From Catenulispora sp. MAP5-51 (GTDB taxonomy: Bacteria; Actinomycetota; Actinomycetes; Streptomycetales; Catenulisporaceae), in NCBI RefSeq assembly GCF_041261205.1, contig NZ_JBGCCH010000024.1, positions 62,001-126,000 on the forward strand: a DNA stretch of 64,000 nt, read 5' to 3'. The position numbers and the translations under genes were made by a program. Below the pieces are notes generated by a model. It was not told the origin of the DNA and did no database searches. It saw only the letters and a list, made by a program, of their open reading frames with translations. Shown here piece after piece: positions 34,049 through 43,297 of this stretch. The number at the start of each line of letters is the position of its first letter. The stretch's first letter is position 1.

Positions 34049-35317
34049 TCAGCCCGCCACAGCTCCGCGTCCGCCGGAGAGCGCCTGCTGCTGCACGAAT
34101 CCCAGCGGGTCGGCCAGCAGCGGCTCGAAAGCCTTCTCCGCGGCCCCGATCAGCGTGGAGTCCGCGCCCAGGCCCGGCGTCACCAGGCGCACGCCCTCGC
34201 GCACCACGCCCAGGCTCCCGGACAGCAGGTTCGTGCGGATCTGCCCCTGGATGCCGGGGAAGACGTCGCCGAACAGGCCGCCGAAGATCACCATCTTGGG
34301 GTTGAAGATCGTGACGATGTTCGCCACGCCCAGGGCGATCCAGCCGCCGATGTGCTCCAGGGCCCGCACCGACTTCTCGTCGCCCGTGGCCGCCTCGGCG
34401 ACCAGCTCGGCCACGGTGGCCCGGCGGCCGTCGGCGTGGCCGGCCGCGGCCAGGATCGCCGGCTCGCCGATCTCGGTCTCCCAACAGCCGCGCGCGCCGC
34501 AGCGGCACAGCCGGCCGGAGGGGTTGACCACCATGTGGCCGACTTCGCCGGCGTAGCCGTCGTGGCCGGACATGGCCTCGCCGCCGGCGATCACCCCGGC
34601 GCCGACGCCGACCTCGCCGACGATGTACACCAGGTCGTCGCAGCCGACCGCGGCGCCGCGGGTGCGTTCGGCCAGGGCGCCGAGGTCCGCGTCGTTGCCG
34701 ACGGCGACCGGGGCGTCGATGCCGAAGGTCTCCATCAGGCGGCGGTGCAGGATGTCGCCGAGCGGGGCGTCGCCCCAGTCGTCCCAGTTCATGTTGGGAA
34801 CGAAGCGCAGCATGCCGTCGGTGGAGCGGACGGCGGCCGGCACCGCGGCCCCCACGCCCGCGCACAGGGCGCCGGCGGGGATGTCCTCGGAGGCGAGCAG
34901 TTCGCCGGTGAACCGTTCCAGGTGCCCCATGACGTCTTCGAGGTCGTAGTCGCCGCGCGGGCGGTACAGCTCGCGCCGGTCGAGCACCTGCCCGCCCAGG
35001 CCCACCCGGGCCGCGACGACGAAGTCGACCCCGATCATGTAGGCCAGCGCGTACACGTGCGCCGCTCTGGGCACCACCACCAGCGACGGCCGCCCCGCCC
35101 CGAGGTGCTGCCCGGGCAGCTCCTCCTCGACGAGCCCGGCCGAGGACAGGTCGGCGGTCAGGGCGCCGATCGTCGAGCGGTTCAGGCTCATGCTCGCGGT
35201 GAGCACGGCCCGCGAGGTGGGCCCGTGCTGGTGGACATAGCGCAAGAGAGTCGACAGGTTGTGCCGGCGCAGCTCCTCCTGGGTCACTCCGTAGGTGAAC
35301 CCCTTGCGGGCCCTCAT
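34049..35317 (-). CDS. ROK-family transcriptional regulator
   Basis: A 422-residue NagC/XylR-type regulator. An N-terminal helix-turn-helix (EELRRHNLSTLLRYVHQHGP, MSLNRSTIGALTADLSSAGL) precedes a ROK sugar-kinase fold with the zinc motif CRCGARGCWE. The ATG at 35317 is set by a GAGGAGAG ribosome-binding site. It follows xylFGH on the same strand (88 bases after xylH), so it probably responds to xylose or a xyloside and controls that operon. Confidence 0.92.
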   Translation of the reverse strand: MRARKGFTYGVTQEELRRHNLSTLLRYVHQHGPTSRAVLTASMSLNRSTIGALTADLSSAGLVEEELPGQHLGAGRPSLVVVPRAAHVYALAYMIGVDFVVAARVGLGGQVLDRRELYRPRGDYDLEDVMGHLERFTGELLASEDIPAGALCAGVGAAVPAAVRSTDGMLRFVPNMNWDDWGDAPLGDILHRRLMETFGIDAPVAVGNDADLGALAERTRGAAVGCDDLVYIVGEVGVGAGVIAGGEAMSGHDGYAGEVGHMVVNPSGRLCRCGARGCWETEIGEPAILAAAGHADGRRATVAELVAEAATGDEKSVRALEHIGGWIALGVANIVTIFNPKMVIFGGLFGDVFPGIQGQIRTNLLSGSLGVVREGVRLVTPGLGADSTLIGAAEKAFEPLLADPLGFVQQQALSGGRGAVAG

Positions 35318-35405
35318 GGTTCTCTCCTCGCTGCGCATGTCGGCGCGTGTCGGCTGGTTTCAGCCGGTCTCGGTCATTATCGACCGAGACCGACCGATTC
35401 TCGCC

Positions 35406-36731
35406 TCAGCGCGAGTCGCCCTTGCCGACGCGGCGCGAGGCCGCGTCGAACCCGGCCGCCAGGAGCAGCACCAGACCGGTGACGATCCACTGCCAGGCCT
35501 GGCTGTTCGCGCCCTTGATCAGGTCGCCCATGCCGTTCTGGATGACGGCCACGACCAGGCCGCCCCAGACCGCGTCCATGATGCGGCCGCGTCCGCCGAA
35601 CAGGCTGGTGCCGCCGATGACGGCGGCGCCGACGGCCAGCAGCAGGGTGTTGCCGGCGCCGAAGTTCGAGGCCACCGACTCCAGCTGCGAGGCCTGCACG
35701 ATGCCGGCCACCGCGGCCAGCAGCGAGCACAGGACGAACACCGAGATGCGGATCCGGTCGACCCGGATACCGGCCCGGCGCGCGGCCTCGTCGTTGCCGC
35801 CGACGGCGTAGACGTGGCGGCCGTAGCGGGTGCGGCTGAGCAGGAACGTCAGGCCGACGGTCAGGACGATCAGCAGCAGGACGACCCAGGGGATGCCCTC
35901 GATCTTCAGGTTGTTGAAGAACGCGTTCTGCTGGATCGCGCGGTTCTCGCCCAGCAGGTAGACGAAGACCGTGCCGAGGATCACCATGAGCAGCGTCTTG
36001 GTGAAGGTCACCAGGACCGGCTCGGCCTCCAGGCCGGCCGCCCGGCGGCTCACCGACAGGCGCAGCTTGACCAGCGTGTAGCCGCCGGCCACCACGGCCA
36101 GCAGCACCCAGCCCAGCCACAGCGGCATCAGGTTGTTGTTGTAGCCCTCGAGCGTGATGATCGGCTTGGCGGCCTGGTCCGGCAGCGAGATCGAGCCGGC
36201 CTTGCCGACCTGCATCAGCACGATGCCCTGGAAGGACAGGAACGCGGCCAGGGTGACGACGAACGACGGGATGCGCACCTTGGCGCGCAGCCAGCCGATG
36301 ACGAAGCCGAGCACGGCGCCGGTGATGACGGCGGCGATCACGGCCAGCCACCACGGCAGGCTGTGCCGCACGATCATGACCGCCATCAGCGCCGCGCACA
36401 CGCCGGAGGCGGTGCCCGCGCTCAGGTCGATCTCGCCCAACAGCAGGACGAAGACCAGGCCCATGGCCAGCACGATGATCGGCGCGGCCTGGGTGACCAG
36501 GTTGGCGATGTTGTACAGCGACAGGAAGCCGTTCTGCACGATCGCGAAGAAGACGACCAGGACGATCAGGCCGGCCACGGCCGGGGCCGAGCCCAGCTCG
36601 CCGCCGCGCGCCCGGTCGATGCGGTTGCGGCCGTAGGCCAGCAGGGTGCCGACCGCGCCGGTGCCACCGGTGGTGCCGTCCGCCTCGGCGGCGGTGCCGG
36701 TCCCGGTGGGGTTCTCGGTGGTGCTGCTCAT
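35406..36731 (-). CDS. xylH: Xylose-type ABC importer, permease
   Basis: A 441-residue inner-membrane permease with about ten helices. LVFVLLLGEIDLSAGTASGV and TRYGRHVYAVGGNDEAARRA and AVIGGTSLFGGRGRI are signatures of the RbsC/XylH family; the length (over 400) favours XylH. A Thr/Gly-rich cytoplasmic N-terminus of about 25 residues precedes helix 1. The ATG at 36731 overlaps the stop of xylG (ATGA). Confidence 0.88.
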   Translation of the reverse strand: MSSTTENPTGTGTAAEADGTTGGTGAVGTLLAYGRNRIDRARGGELGSAPAVAGLIVLVVFFAIVQNGFLSLYNIANLVTQAAPIIVLAMGLVFVLLLGEIDLSAGTASGVCAALMAVMIVRHSLPWWLAVIAAVITGAVLGFVIGWLRAKVRIPSFVVTLAAFLSFQGIVLMQVGKAGSISLPDQAAKPIITLEGYNNNLMPLWLGWVLLAVVAGGYTLVKLRLSVSRRAAGLEAEPVLVTFTKTLLMVILGTVFVYLLGENRAIQQNAFFNNLKIEGIPWVVLLLIVLTVGLTFLLSRTRYGRHVYAVGGNDEAARRAGIRVDRIRISVFVLCSLLAAVAGIVQASQLESVASNFGAGNTLLLAVGAAVIGGTSLFGGRGRIMDAVWGGLVVAVIQNGMGDLIKGANSQAWQWIVTGLVLLLAAGFDAASRRVGKGDSR

Positions 36732-37672
36732 TCCGTGCCCCCCTCGGGAGTCGCGTCGGTCGGGCCGGTCTTGTTGGCCTCTGCGGCGGCCAGGGCTTCG
36801 GCGACGCCGGTGCCGCCGGCGGCGTTCAGGCCCTCGGCGTGGCCGTTGCCGTTGCCGTTGGTCCCGTTGGCGCCGGGCTGCAGGCCCAGGTCCCCGGAAC
36901 GGCCGGCGGTGATCAGCTCGACGATCTGGGTCTGGGTCACGTCCGAGCGCTTGACCTGCGCGGCCATCTGGCCCAGGTACAGCGCGGCGATCCGGTCGGA
37001 GACCTCGAGCACGTCGCGCATGTTGTGCGAGATCAGGATGACCGCGTGGCCGCGGTCGGCCAGCCGGCGCACCAGCTCCAGGACCTGCGCGGTCTGGGCC
37101 ACGCCGAGCGCCGCGGTCGGCTCGTCGAGGATGACGACCTTGGAGTTCCACAGCACGGACTTGGCGATCGCCACGGTCTGCCGCTGGCCGCCGGACAGGC
37201 TGGAGACCTGCTGGCGCAGCGACTTCACGGTGCGCACCGACAGACCGGCCAGCGTCTCGCCGGCCAGGCGCTCCATGGTGTTCTCGTCCAGCGTCTTCCA
37301 GGCGGAGACGCGCTCGCGGCCCAGGAACATGTTGCCGACGATGTCCAGGTTCTCGCACAGCGCGAGGTCCTGGTAGACGATCTCGATGCCGAGCCCGGCC
37401 GCGTCGCGGGGGTCGTGCACCTTCACGTCGCGGCCTTCGAACACGTACTCGCCGCTGTCGATGGAGTACGTGCCACCGATGCACTTCACCAGCGTGGACT
37501 TGCCGGCGCCGTTGTCGCCGACCAGAGCGGTGACCTCGCCGGCGTGGGCCTCGAAGTTCACGTCGCGCAGGACGTGGACCGGGCCGAAGGACTTGTTGAC
37601 ACTCCGCAACTGAAGGATCGGCTCGCCCGATCCCGCCGTCCGGGGTGCCGTGGACGTGGTTGTTTCCGTCAC
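36728..37672 (-). CDS. xylG: Xylose-type ABC importer, ATPase (single-domain)
   Basis: A 314-residue ATPase. Walker A is GDNGAGKST, signature SLSGGQRQTVAIAKS, Walker B VVILDEPTAALG, switch ISHNMRDV. E. coli XylG and RbsA carry two ATPase domains; this one has a single domain, as is common in actinobacterial sugar importers, so it must act as a homodimer. The C-terminus ends in a Gly/Asn/Ala-rich tail (ANGTNGNGNGHAEG). GTG start at 37672 after AGAGAGG. Overlaps xylH. Confidence 0.9.
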   Translation of the reverse strand: MTETTTSTAPRTAGSGEPILQLRSVNKSFGPVHVLRDVNFEAHAGEVTALVGDNGAGKSTLVKCIGGTYSIDSGEYVFEGRDVKVHDPRDAAGLGIEIVYQDLALCENLDIVGNMFLGRERVSAWKTLDENTMERLAGETLAGLSVRTVKSLRQQVSSLSGGQRQTVAIAKSVLWNSKVVILDEPTAALGVAQTAQVLELVRRLADRGHAVILISHNMRDVLEVSDRIAALYLGQMAAQVKRSDVTQTQIVELITAGRSGDLGLQPGANGTNGNGNGHAEGLNAAGGTGVAEALAAAEANKTGPTDATPEGGTE

Positions 37673-37817
37673 CTCACACCTCTCTCAACTCATGACGCCC
37701 AGCAATCGAACGGTCGAGCCAGAGCGGTCGAGCCCGAACGGTCTTGCTCTTCAGCGACCGCCGCCGGCCGCCGTGTGGGCTTCGCAGGGGGGTTATGCAG
37801 CTCCCGCGCGGAGCACC

Positions 37818-37872
37818 GACCAGCGGCGGCGGTGTCGGAAAGTGGGAACCCGACACGCTGCCGCCGCCGGTC
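37818..37872 (-). promoter_or_regulatory. Stem-loop in the xylF-xylG gap
   Basis: GACCAGCGGCGGCGGTGTCGG (37818-37838, written in two arms with 37850-37872) can pair with CCGACACGCTGCCGCCGCC-GGTC, with one three-base bulge and a loop of about 11 bases. Such hairpins between binding-protein and ATPase genes typically stabilise the upstream mRNA or cause partial termination, giving excess binding protein. Confidence 0.6.
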
Positions 37873-37886
37873 GTATGCGGCGTTCC

Positions 37887-39038
37887 TTACTTGATGCCGG
37901 CCGTCGCGCACAGAGCGGCGAAGTTGCCGGTGCACACGTCGGAGGCCTTCTGGTAGCCGTCGGTGAACGGCAGGGTGATGTTGCTCTTGTCCACGACGAC
38001 CGGGGTCGCCAGGTAGGACGGGACGTCACGGTTGCCGGTCGGGTCGTGGACCGTGGACGGCGCGGTCGGCTTCTGGCCGGACAGGATCTGGCTGGCCAGC
38101 TTGACGGCCACGTCGGCCTCGCCCTTGACCGGCTTGTAGATCGTGAAGCACTGGTCGCCGGTCAGGATGTTCTGCAGACCGGTCGCGGTCGCGTCCTGGC
38201 CCGAGACGGCCACCTTGCCGTTGAGGCCCTGCTGCTTCAGGACGGTGATGGCCGCGTTGGCCATCTCGTCGTTGGCGACCATGACCGCGTTCAGGTCCGG
38301 GGCGCCCTGCAGCAGCTTCTGGAACACCGACTGGGCGGTGCCGGCCGGGTTGTCCCAGTTGCCGGACTGGTCGCCGGCCTGGGTCCAGCCCGCCTGCTTG
38401 CTCAGCACGCTGTCGTAGCCCTGCTTGAACAGCGTCGCGTTGTTGTCCGTCGCGGCGCCGTCCTCCTCGACGTACTTCACCGCGGACTTGCCGGCGACCT
38501 GGGCGCACTTGGTCAACGCGGTGCCCTGGGCCTGGCCGACGGCCACGTTGTCGAAGGAGACGTAGTACTGCGCGCTGCCGCCGAGCGTCAGGCGGTCGTA
38601 GTCGATGGTGACGACGCCCTTGGCCTGGGCCTGGGCCTCGATCGCCTTGGCCGAGCCGGAGTCCAGGTTGACGATCATCAGGACGCCGACGCCCTCGTTG
38701 AGCATCGACTGCGCCTGCGTGGTCTGCGTGGTCGCGGAGCCGTTGGCGTTCTGGATGTCACAGGTCAGGCCGTAGCTCGCACACTGCGTCTTCAGCTCGT
38801 TCGGGTCGGAGTTGACCCAGCGCGGCGAGGAGGAGGTGTCCGGCAGCAGGATGCCGACCTTGTTGTTCTTGTAGCTGGGCGTGCCACTGCTGCTGCTGCT
38901 CGAGCCCGACGCGGCGGTGGTCGAAGACCCGCCACCGGTGGTGGAAGAAGAACCGCTGCTCTTAGAGCTGCTGCAGCCAGCCGCGCTCAACGCAACCGCG
39001 GCGCCGAGTGCGGTGATAGCGAGGATCGCCTTACGCAT
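37887..39038 (-). CDS. xylF: Xylose-type sugar-binding lipoprotein
   Basis: A 383-residue binding protein. The lipobox is SAAGC (Cys22), followed by a long Ser/Thr/Gly linker (residues 23-55) that tethers it to the membrane. VGILLPDTSSSPRWV, QAQSMLNEGVGVLMIVNLDS, TIDYDRLTLGGSAQYYVSFD and ISGQDATATG-like VAVSGQDATATGLQNIL closely match XylF. An AAAGGGG ribosome-binding site precedes the ATG. First gene of the xylFGH unit. Confidence 0.9.
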   Translation of the reverse strand: MRKAILAITALGAAVALSAAGCSSSKSSGSSSTTGGGSSTTAASGSSSSSSGTPSYKNNKVGILLPDTSSSPRWVNSDPNELKTQCASYGLTCDIQNANGSATTQTTQAQSMLNEGVGVLMIVNLDSGSAKAIEAQAQAKGVVTIDYDRLTLGGSAQYYVSFDNVAVGQAQGTALTKCAQVAGKSAVKYVEEDGAATDNNATLFKQGYDSVLSKQAGWTQAGDQSGNWDNPAGTAQSVFQKLLQGAPDLNAVMVANDEMANAAITVLKQQGLNGKVAVSGQDATATGLQNILTGDQCFTIYKPVKGEADVAVKLASQILSGQKPTAPSTVHDPTGNRDVPSYLATPVVVDKSNITLPFTDGYQKASDVCTGNFAALCATAGIK

Positions 39039-39548
39039 GGGAGCTTGCCCCTTTCTGGTTCCGCACGTCGCCTACCCCCGGGAGGCGCCGCCGATATGTT
39101 GACGCGCAAAACCTATTCGGGTTTCGACCATGATCGCTATGAGCTGGCGGACACGAATCCGCCATGAACGCGTCACGAAACGGCAACGTAAGGACTATTA
39201 GACGCCGCCACGGCCGCACTCAGCACGGATAGCGCCTCGTCGGGGCGGGAGCCGGGGGCACTGGACGGATTGCCGGACACGCGCAGTCCAGGTGGTCGAG
39301 GTTCGCCTGGCCGGGGTGCGCACCTCAAATACGCTCAACGCCTGATGCCCAACGGCGCGGTGGTGTTGGTGGGACGGTAATGAACAGCGGCCGGATGGGG
39401 GGCTTTCGTGGCGGGCGGCAACCTTGATCGCGGCGACGCAGCACCTTTAGGCCGAATATATAGACGAATACAGCGTTAAGTCTGTTTTGCCGAGTATGGA
39501 CGAGCATGGATGAGCCGGACCGAGGCCGGCGAGCCCGGACGGCGGCCC
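39039..39548. other. 510-base intergenic region with the xyl promoter
   Basis: No convincing gene. It should hold the minus-strand promoter of xylF. Small dyads are visible: GGCGGA-cacgaa-TCCGCC (39146-39163) and AAACC-N6-GGTTT near 39104-39119; either could be the ROK operator. From about 39360 to 39520 the sequence is relatively AT-rich (ATATATAGACGAATAC at about 39457) but shows no motif I recognise. Confidence 0.45.
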
Positions 39549-40427
39549 TCACTCCCAGTGCGACGGCCGCGTCAGCCCTTCGGGGATCCTCGTCCCGGCG
39601 TCTCCGAGCGCCGCGTTCACCTGTGTCTGGGTCAGGAAGATCGCGCCGGTCAGATCGGCGCCGGCCAGGTTCGCGTCGCGCAGGTCCGCGCCGATCAGGT
39701 CCGCGCGCCGCAGATCGGCCCCGGTCAGGTCGGCACCGATCAGGTAGGCGCCGCGCAGGTCGGCCCCGGTCAGGTCGGCACCGCGCAGCCGGGCGCCGAT
39801 CAGATCCGCGCCGCGCCGGTCCTTCTTCCGCCCTGCCCCGACACCGGCCCGCATCAGGGAGCTGACCTCGGAAAGCAGCTCGCTGATACCGGCCCGGTGC
39901 GCGGACAGGTCCAGCGCCAACAAATCGTCGAGCGGGAGCCCGGCGAGGCGTTCGGTCTCCTCGGCCGCCCAGCCGAGTTCGGCGCGCAGCGCCGAGGCCG
40001 AGGCCAGCGACTCGGCCTCGGCCAGGTACCAGAGCATCTCGTGCAGCTGGCGCATCACCGGCAGCGCCGCGAACATCCGCGGCGCCGTCTGCGGGGCCTG
40101 TCGCCAGGACACGCCGCCGAACGTCTGCTGGGACAGCTTCTGGCCGGCGCCGAAGCAGTCGTAGACGGTGCAGCCCTTGAAGCCGCGGCCGCGCAGTCCG
40201 GTGTGGATCGAGCAGCGGTCGTCGGCGGCGAGGTTGGGGCACGGCGTCCCGGCGGACTTGTCGACGGCGAAGTCCTGGGACGCCGTGAACGCCAGCCCCA
40301 CGCAGCACAGCGCGAAGCAGTTGGCGCAGTCGGCCGCGAGGTCGCTGCGATCGGTGCGATCGGTGCGATCGGTGCGATCGGTGCGATCGGCACGGCCTGC
40401 GCGGCCGGCTCCTTGAGTACTGGACAT
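39549..40427 (-). CDS. CxxCxxCC-like metal-binding module fused to pentapeptide repeats
   Basis: A 292-residue protein. Residues about 28-90 are Cys-rich: CANCFALCCVGLAFTA, then GTPCPNL, DRCSIH and FKGCTVYDCFGAGQ. The spacing C-x2-C-x3-CC ... C-x(n)-C ... C-x4-C resembles the YkgJ-type CxxCxxCC cluster proteins, thought to bind zinc or an Fe-S cluster. A middle helical segment follows. Residues about 220-275 are pentapeptide repeats of the form A(D/N)LxG, giving a right-handed beta-helix. Function unknown. The N-terminus also contains the Asp-Arg-Thr repeat coded by the 9-bp array. Confidence 0.8.
   Translation of the reverse strand: MSSTQGAGRAGRADRTDRTDRTDRTDRSDLAADCANCFALCCVGLAFTASQDFAVDKSAGTPCPNLAADDRCSIHTGLRGRGFKGCTVYDCFGAGQKLSQQTFGGVSWRQAPQTAPRMFAALPVMRQLHEMLWYLAEAESLASASALRAELGWAAEETERLAGLPLDDLLALDLSAHRAGISELLSEVSSLMRAGVGAGRKKDRRGADLIGARLRGADLTGADLRGAYLIGADLTGADLRRADLIGADLRDANLAGADLTGAIFLTQTQVNAALGDAGTRIPEGLTRPSHWE
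40351..40386. repeat. Four 9-bp tandem repeats
   Basis: TCGGTGCGA is repeated four times exactly, with one diverged copy on each side. On the minus strand it codes for repeated Asp-Arg-Thr near the N-terminus of the pentapeptide protein. Confidence 0.9.
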
Positions 40428-40438
40428 CGGGATCGGTA

Positions 40439-41365
40439 CTACAGCCGTCCCATGACCTCGGAGGCGATGAGCTCCAGGTGGTCCAGGTCGGACAGGTCGA
40501 GGATCTGCAGGTACAGCCGCTGGGCCCCGATGCCGGCGTAGCGCCCGATCTTGTCCACGACCTCCGCCGGCGTGCCGGCCAGGCCGTTCTCGCGCAGCTC
40601 GGACGGCTCGCGGCCGATGGCGGCGGCGCGCTTGGCGAACTCGGCCTCGTCGCGGCCGACGCAGGCGACAAGGGCGGCGGAGTACGTCATCGACTCCGGC
40701 GAGCGGCCGTTGGCGCTGACGGCTTCGCGGACCGTGGCGAACAGCTTGTCGCTGTCGTCGAAGGGGCGGAAGGAGGTGTTGAACTCGCTGGCATAGCGTG
40801 CGGCCAGGCGCGGGGTGCGCTTGGGGCCGCCGCCGCCGATGATGATCGGCGGGTGCGGCCTGGTGACAGGCTTGGGCAGCGCCGGGGAGTCCTCCAGGGT
40901 GTAGTGCTCGCCCTTGAAGCTGTAGGTGGCGCCGTCGGGGGTGTTCCACAGCCCGGTGACGATCTCCAGCTGCTCCTCCAGCAGGCCGAAGCGCTTGTCC
41001 GGGAAGGGGATGCCGTAGGCGGTGTGCTCGTCGGCGAACCAGCCGGTGCCCAGGCCCAGCTCCACGCGCCCCGGGCCGGCCATGGCGTCGACCTGGGCGA
41101 CCGTGATGGCCAGCGGGCCGGGCAGCCGGAAGGTGGCCGGGCTGACCAGGGTGCCCAGCTTGATGCGGCTGGTCTCGCGGGCCAGGCCGGCCAGGGTGAT
41201 CCAGGCGTCGGTGGGGCCCGGCTCGCCGGTCACCCCGCCCATCTTCAGGTAGTGGTCGGAGCGGAAGAACGCGTCGAAGCCCAGGTCCTCGGTGGCTTTG
41301 GCGACGGTGAGGAGGGTGTCGTAGTCGGCGCCCTGCTGCGGCTCGGTGAAGATGCGCAAGTCCAT
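40439..41365 (-). CDS. F420-type LLM-class oxidoreductase
   Basis: A 308-residue luciferase-like enzyme. FDAFFRSDHYLKMGG, LGTLVSPATFRLPGPLAITV, VELGLGTGWFADEHTAYGI and PIIIGGGGPKRTPRLAARYA match F420-dependent actinobacterial members. The segment LAGTPAEVVDKIGRYAGIGA is the usual C-terminal helix. It ends 11 bases before the pentapeptide gene and may be co-transcribed with it. ATG at 41365. The next gene is divergent. Confidence 0.9.
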   Translation of the reverse strand: MDLRIFTEPQQGADYDTLLTVAKATEDLGFDAFFRSDHYLKMGGVTGEPGPTDAWITLAGLARETSRIKLGTLVSPATFRLPGPLAITVAQVDAMAGPGRVELGLGTGWFADEHTAYGIPFPDKRFGLLEEQLEIVTGLWNTPDGATYSFKGEHYTLEDSPALPKPVTRPHPPIIIGGGGPKRTPRLAARYASEFNTSFRPFDDSDKLFATVREAVSANGRSPESMTYSAALVACVGRDEAEFAKRAAAIGREPSELRENGLAGTPAEVVDKIGRYAGIGAQRLYLQILDLSDLDHLELIASEVMGRL

Positions 41366-41453
41366 GGGCCAAGCCTGGCACACCGGGGCCCGCCGCCGGG
41401 CCGGGCCCGGCCTTGACCGGCCGTGGCGCCGCCGGTACGGCAGGATGGCGAAT

Positions 41454-42617
41454 ATGCGCATGCCCTACGTGAACAGCCGCCTGGCCCCGATGGGCACCAC
41501 CATCTTCGCCGAGATGTCGGCCCTGGCCGTGGCCACCGGTTCGATCAACCTCGGCCAGGGTTTCCCGGACACCGACGGGCCCGAGCAGATCAAGCAGGCC
41601 GCGGCCGATGCCGTGCTGTCCGGACGCGGCAACCAGTACCCGCCCGGGCCCGGCATCCCGGAGCTGCGGACCGCGATCGCCCAGCACCAGAAGCGCTTCT
41701 ACGGCCTGGACTTCGACCCGGACACCGAGGTGCTGGTCACCGCCGGGGCCACCGAGGCCATCGCGGCGGCGCTGCTGGCCCTGCTGGAACCGGGCGACGA
41801 GGTGGTGGCCTTCGAGCCCTACTACGACTCCTACACCGCGTGCATCGCGATGGCCGGCGGCGTGCGCGTGCCGGTGACGCTGCGCCCGCCGCACTTCCGG
41901 CCGGACCTGGACGCGCTGCGCGCCGCCGTGACCGACCGCACCCGCCTGCTCCTGCTGAACACCCCGCACAACCCGACCGGCATGGTGCTCACCCGCGCGG
42001 AGTCCGAGGCGATCGCACAGCTCGCCTGCGAGCGCGACCTGCTGGTCGTCACCGACGAGGTCTACGAGCACCTGACGTTCGGCCCCGATCACATCCCGCT
42101 GGCCACGCTGCCGGGCATGCGCGAGCGCACGGTGACCATCGGCTCGGCCGGCAAGACGTTCTCCTTCACCGGCTGGAAGGTCGGCTGGGTGACCGCTCCC
42201 CCGGCGCTGGTCTCCGCGGTCCGCAGCGCCAAGCAGTTCCTCACCTATGTGGCCAGCGGCCCGTTCCAGTACGCGGCCGCGACCGCGCTGGCGCTGCCGG
42301 ACGAGTACTTCACGACCCTGCGCGCCGACCTGGAACGCAAGCGCGACCTGCTGGCCGACGGGCTCAGCGCGGCCGGCTTCGAGGTGTTCCGGCCCGACGG
42401 CACGTACTTCGTCACCACGGACATCAGTGCCCTGAGCGACAAGGGCGGCCTGGAGTTCTGCCGCGAACTGCCCGAGCTGTGCGGCGTCGTCGCGATCCCG
42501 AACCAGGTGTTCTACGACGACAAGGAGGCCGCGCGCGCCCTGGTGCGCTTCGCGTTCTGCAAGAAGGACGAGGTGCTGGCCGAGGCTGTGGAGCGGTTGG
42601 GGCGGTTGAAGGGATAG
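41454..42617 (+). CDS. Class I/II aminotransferase (DapC/methionine-aminotransferase-like)
   Basis: A 387-residue PLP enzyme. GSINLGQGFPDTDGPEQIKQ, GRGNQYPPGPGIPELRTAIA, TAGATEAIAAALLALLEPGD, NTPHNPTGMV and the PLP lysine in GSAGKTFSFTGWKVGW are all present. This pattern fits N-succinyldiaminopimelate aminotransferase (lysine route) and YbdL/KAT-type methionine or kynurenine aminotransferases. The ATG at 41454 has AGGATGG upstream at good distance; the ATG at 41445 is an alternative. Confidence 0.9.
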   Translation: MRMPYVNSRLAPMGTTIFAEMSALAVATGSINLGQGFPDTDGPEQIKQAAADAVLSGRGNQYPPGPGIPELRTAIAQHQKRFYGLDFDPDTEVLVTAGATEAIAAALLALLEPGDEVVAFEPYYDSYTACIAMAGGVRVPVTLRPPHFRPDLDALRAAVTDRTRLLLLNTPHNPTGMVLTRAESEAIAQLACERDLLVVTDEVYEHLTFGPDHIPLATLPGMRERTVTIGSAGKTFSFTGWKVGWVTAPPALVSAVRSAKQFLTYVASGPFQYAAATALALPDEYFTTLRADLERKRDLLADGLSAAGFEVFRPDGTYFVTTDISALSDKGGLEFCRELPELCGVVAIPNQVFYDDKEAARALVRFAFCKKDEVLAEAVERLGRLKG

Positions 42618-42682
42618 CCGGTGGCGTTCGCCATGAGCGAAAGCCCTGGGGCTCCGCGCGGCGCCATGCCTAGTGTCGGTTC

Positions 42683-43297
42683 ATGACTGACTACGAGCCC
42701 GTATTCCAGCGCTACGAACGACTGACGCCTTTGGACCCTTCGGCGACGCCGGTGGCCGTGCTGGTCGCCGGGGCGCCGGGGGCCGGCAAGAGCACGCTGG
42801 CCGAGGGACTGGCCCGGGAGCTGCGGGCGGCGGTGTTCTCCATGGACTGGCAGCTCGGGGCCCTGACCCCGTTCCGGGTGCTGACCGACGAGAACGTGGA
42901 CCCGCTGGCCGAGACGATGCTGATCGCGGCACTCGCGCGGCAGCTGCAGCTCGGGCTGGACGTGGTGCTCGACGCGACAGGACACGAAGTCGTCTCGCGG
43001 GAACGGTGTCGGCGGGTGACCGAGAGCCTCGGGGCGCGCTTCGTCGGGGTGGAGTGCCTGTGTTCGGACCCGGAGATGCACCGGTCGCGGGTCGAGGGCC
43101 GGGACCGCGGCATCCCCGGCTGGCGGCCGACGGTGCCGTGGGAGCACGTGGTGCGGATGCAGGGAATGTGGGAGACGTGGCCGGAGCCGCACCTGGTGAT
43201 GGATTCGGCGAAGCAGGATGCTGCGACGACGCTCAAGCTCGTTCTGGACGCGGTCGCCGAGGCCCGCGCCGGCACGCCGCAGCCCCGGCCCGCGTGA
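42683..43297 (+). CDS. P-loop kinase/zeta-toxin-like ATPase
   Basis: A 204-residue AAA_33-type protein. Walker A is LVAGAPGAGKST near residue 27-38; LDVVLDATGHEVVSRERCRR resembles the substrate/Walker B region of small-molecule kinases such as chloramphenicol phosphotransferase and zeta toxins, and VECLCSDPEMHRSRVEGRDR is the lid. Stand-alone, without an antitoxin gene, so a housekeeping or resistance kinase is more likely than a toxin. The stop codon is in the loop of the terminator hairpin. Confidence 0.8.
   Translation: MTDYEPVFQRYERLTPLDPSATPVAVLVAGAPGAGKSTLAEGLARELRAAVFSMDWQLGALTPFRVLTDENVDPLAETMLIAALARQLQLGLDVVLDATGHEVVSRERCRRVTESLGARFVGVECLCSDPEMHRSRVEGRDRGIPGWRPTVPWEHVVRMQGMWETWPEPHLVMDSAKQDAATTLKLVLDAVAEARAGTPQPRPA

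Noticed and set aside
40342-40395. CRISPR-like array
   Set aside because: The units are 9 bp, contiguous, without spacers, and lie inside a coding sequence.
42683-43297. Zeta-toxin of a toxin-antitoxin pair
   Set aside because: The P-loop kinase has no adjacent small antitoxin gene; upstream is an aminotransferase and downstream a convergent hydrolase.
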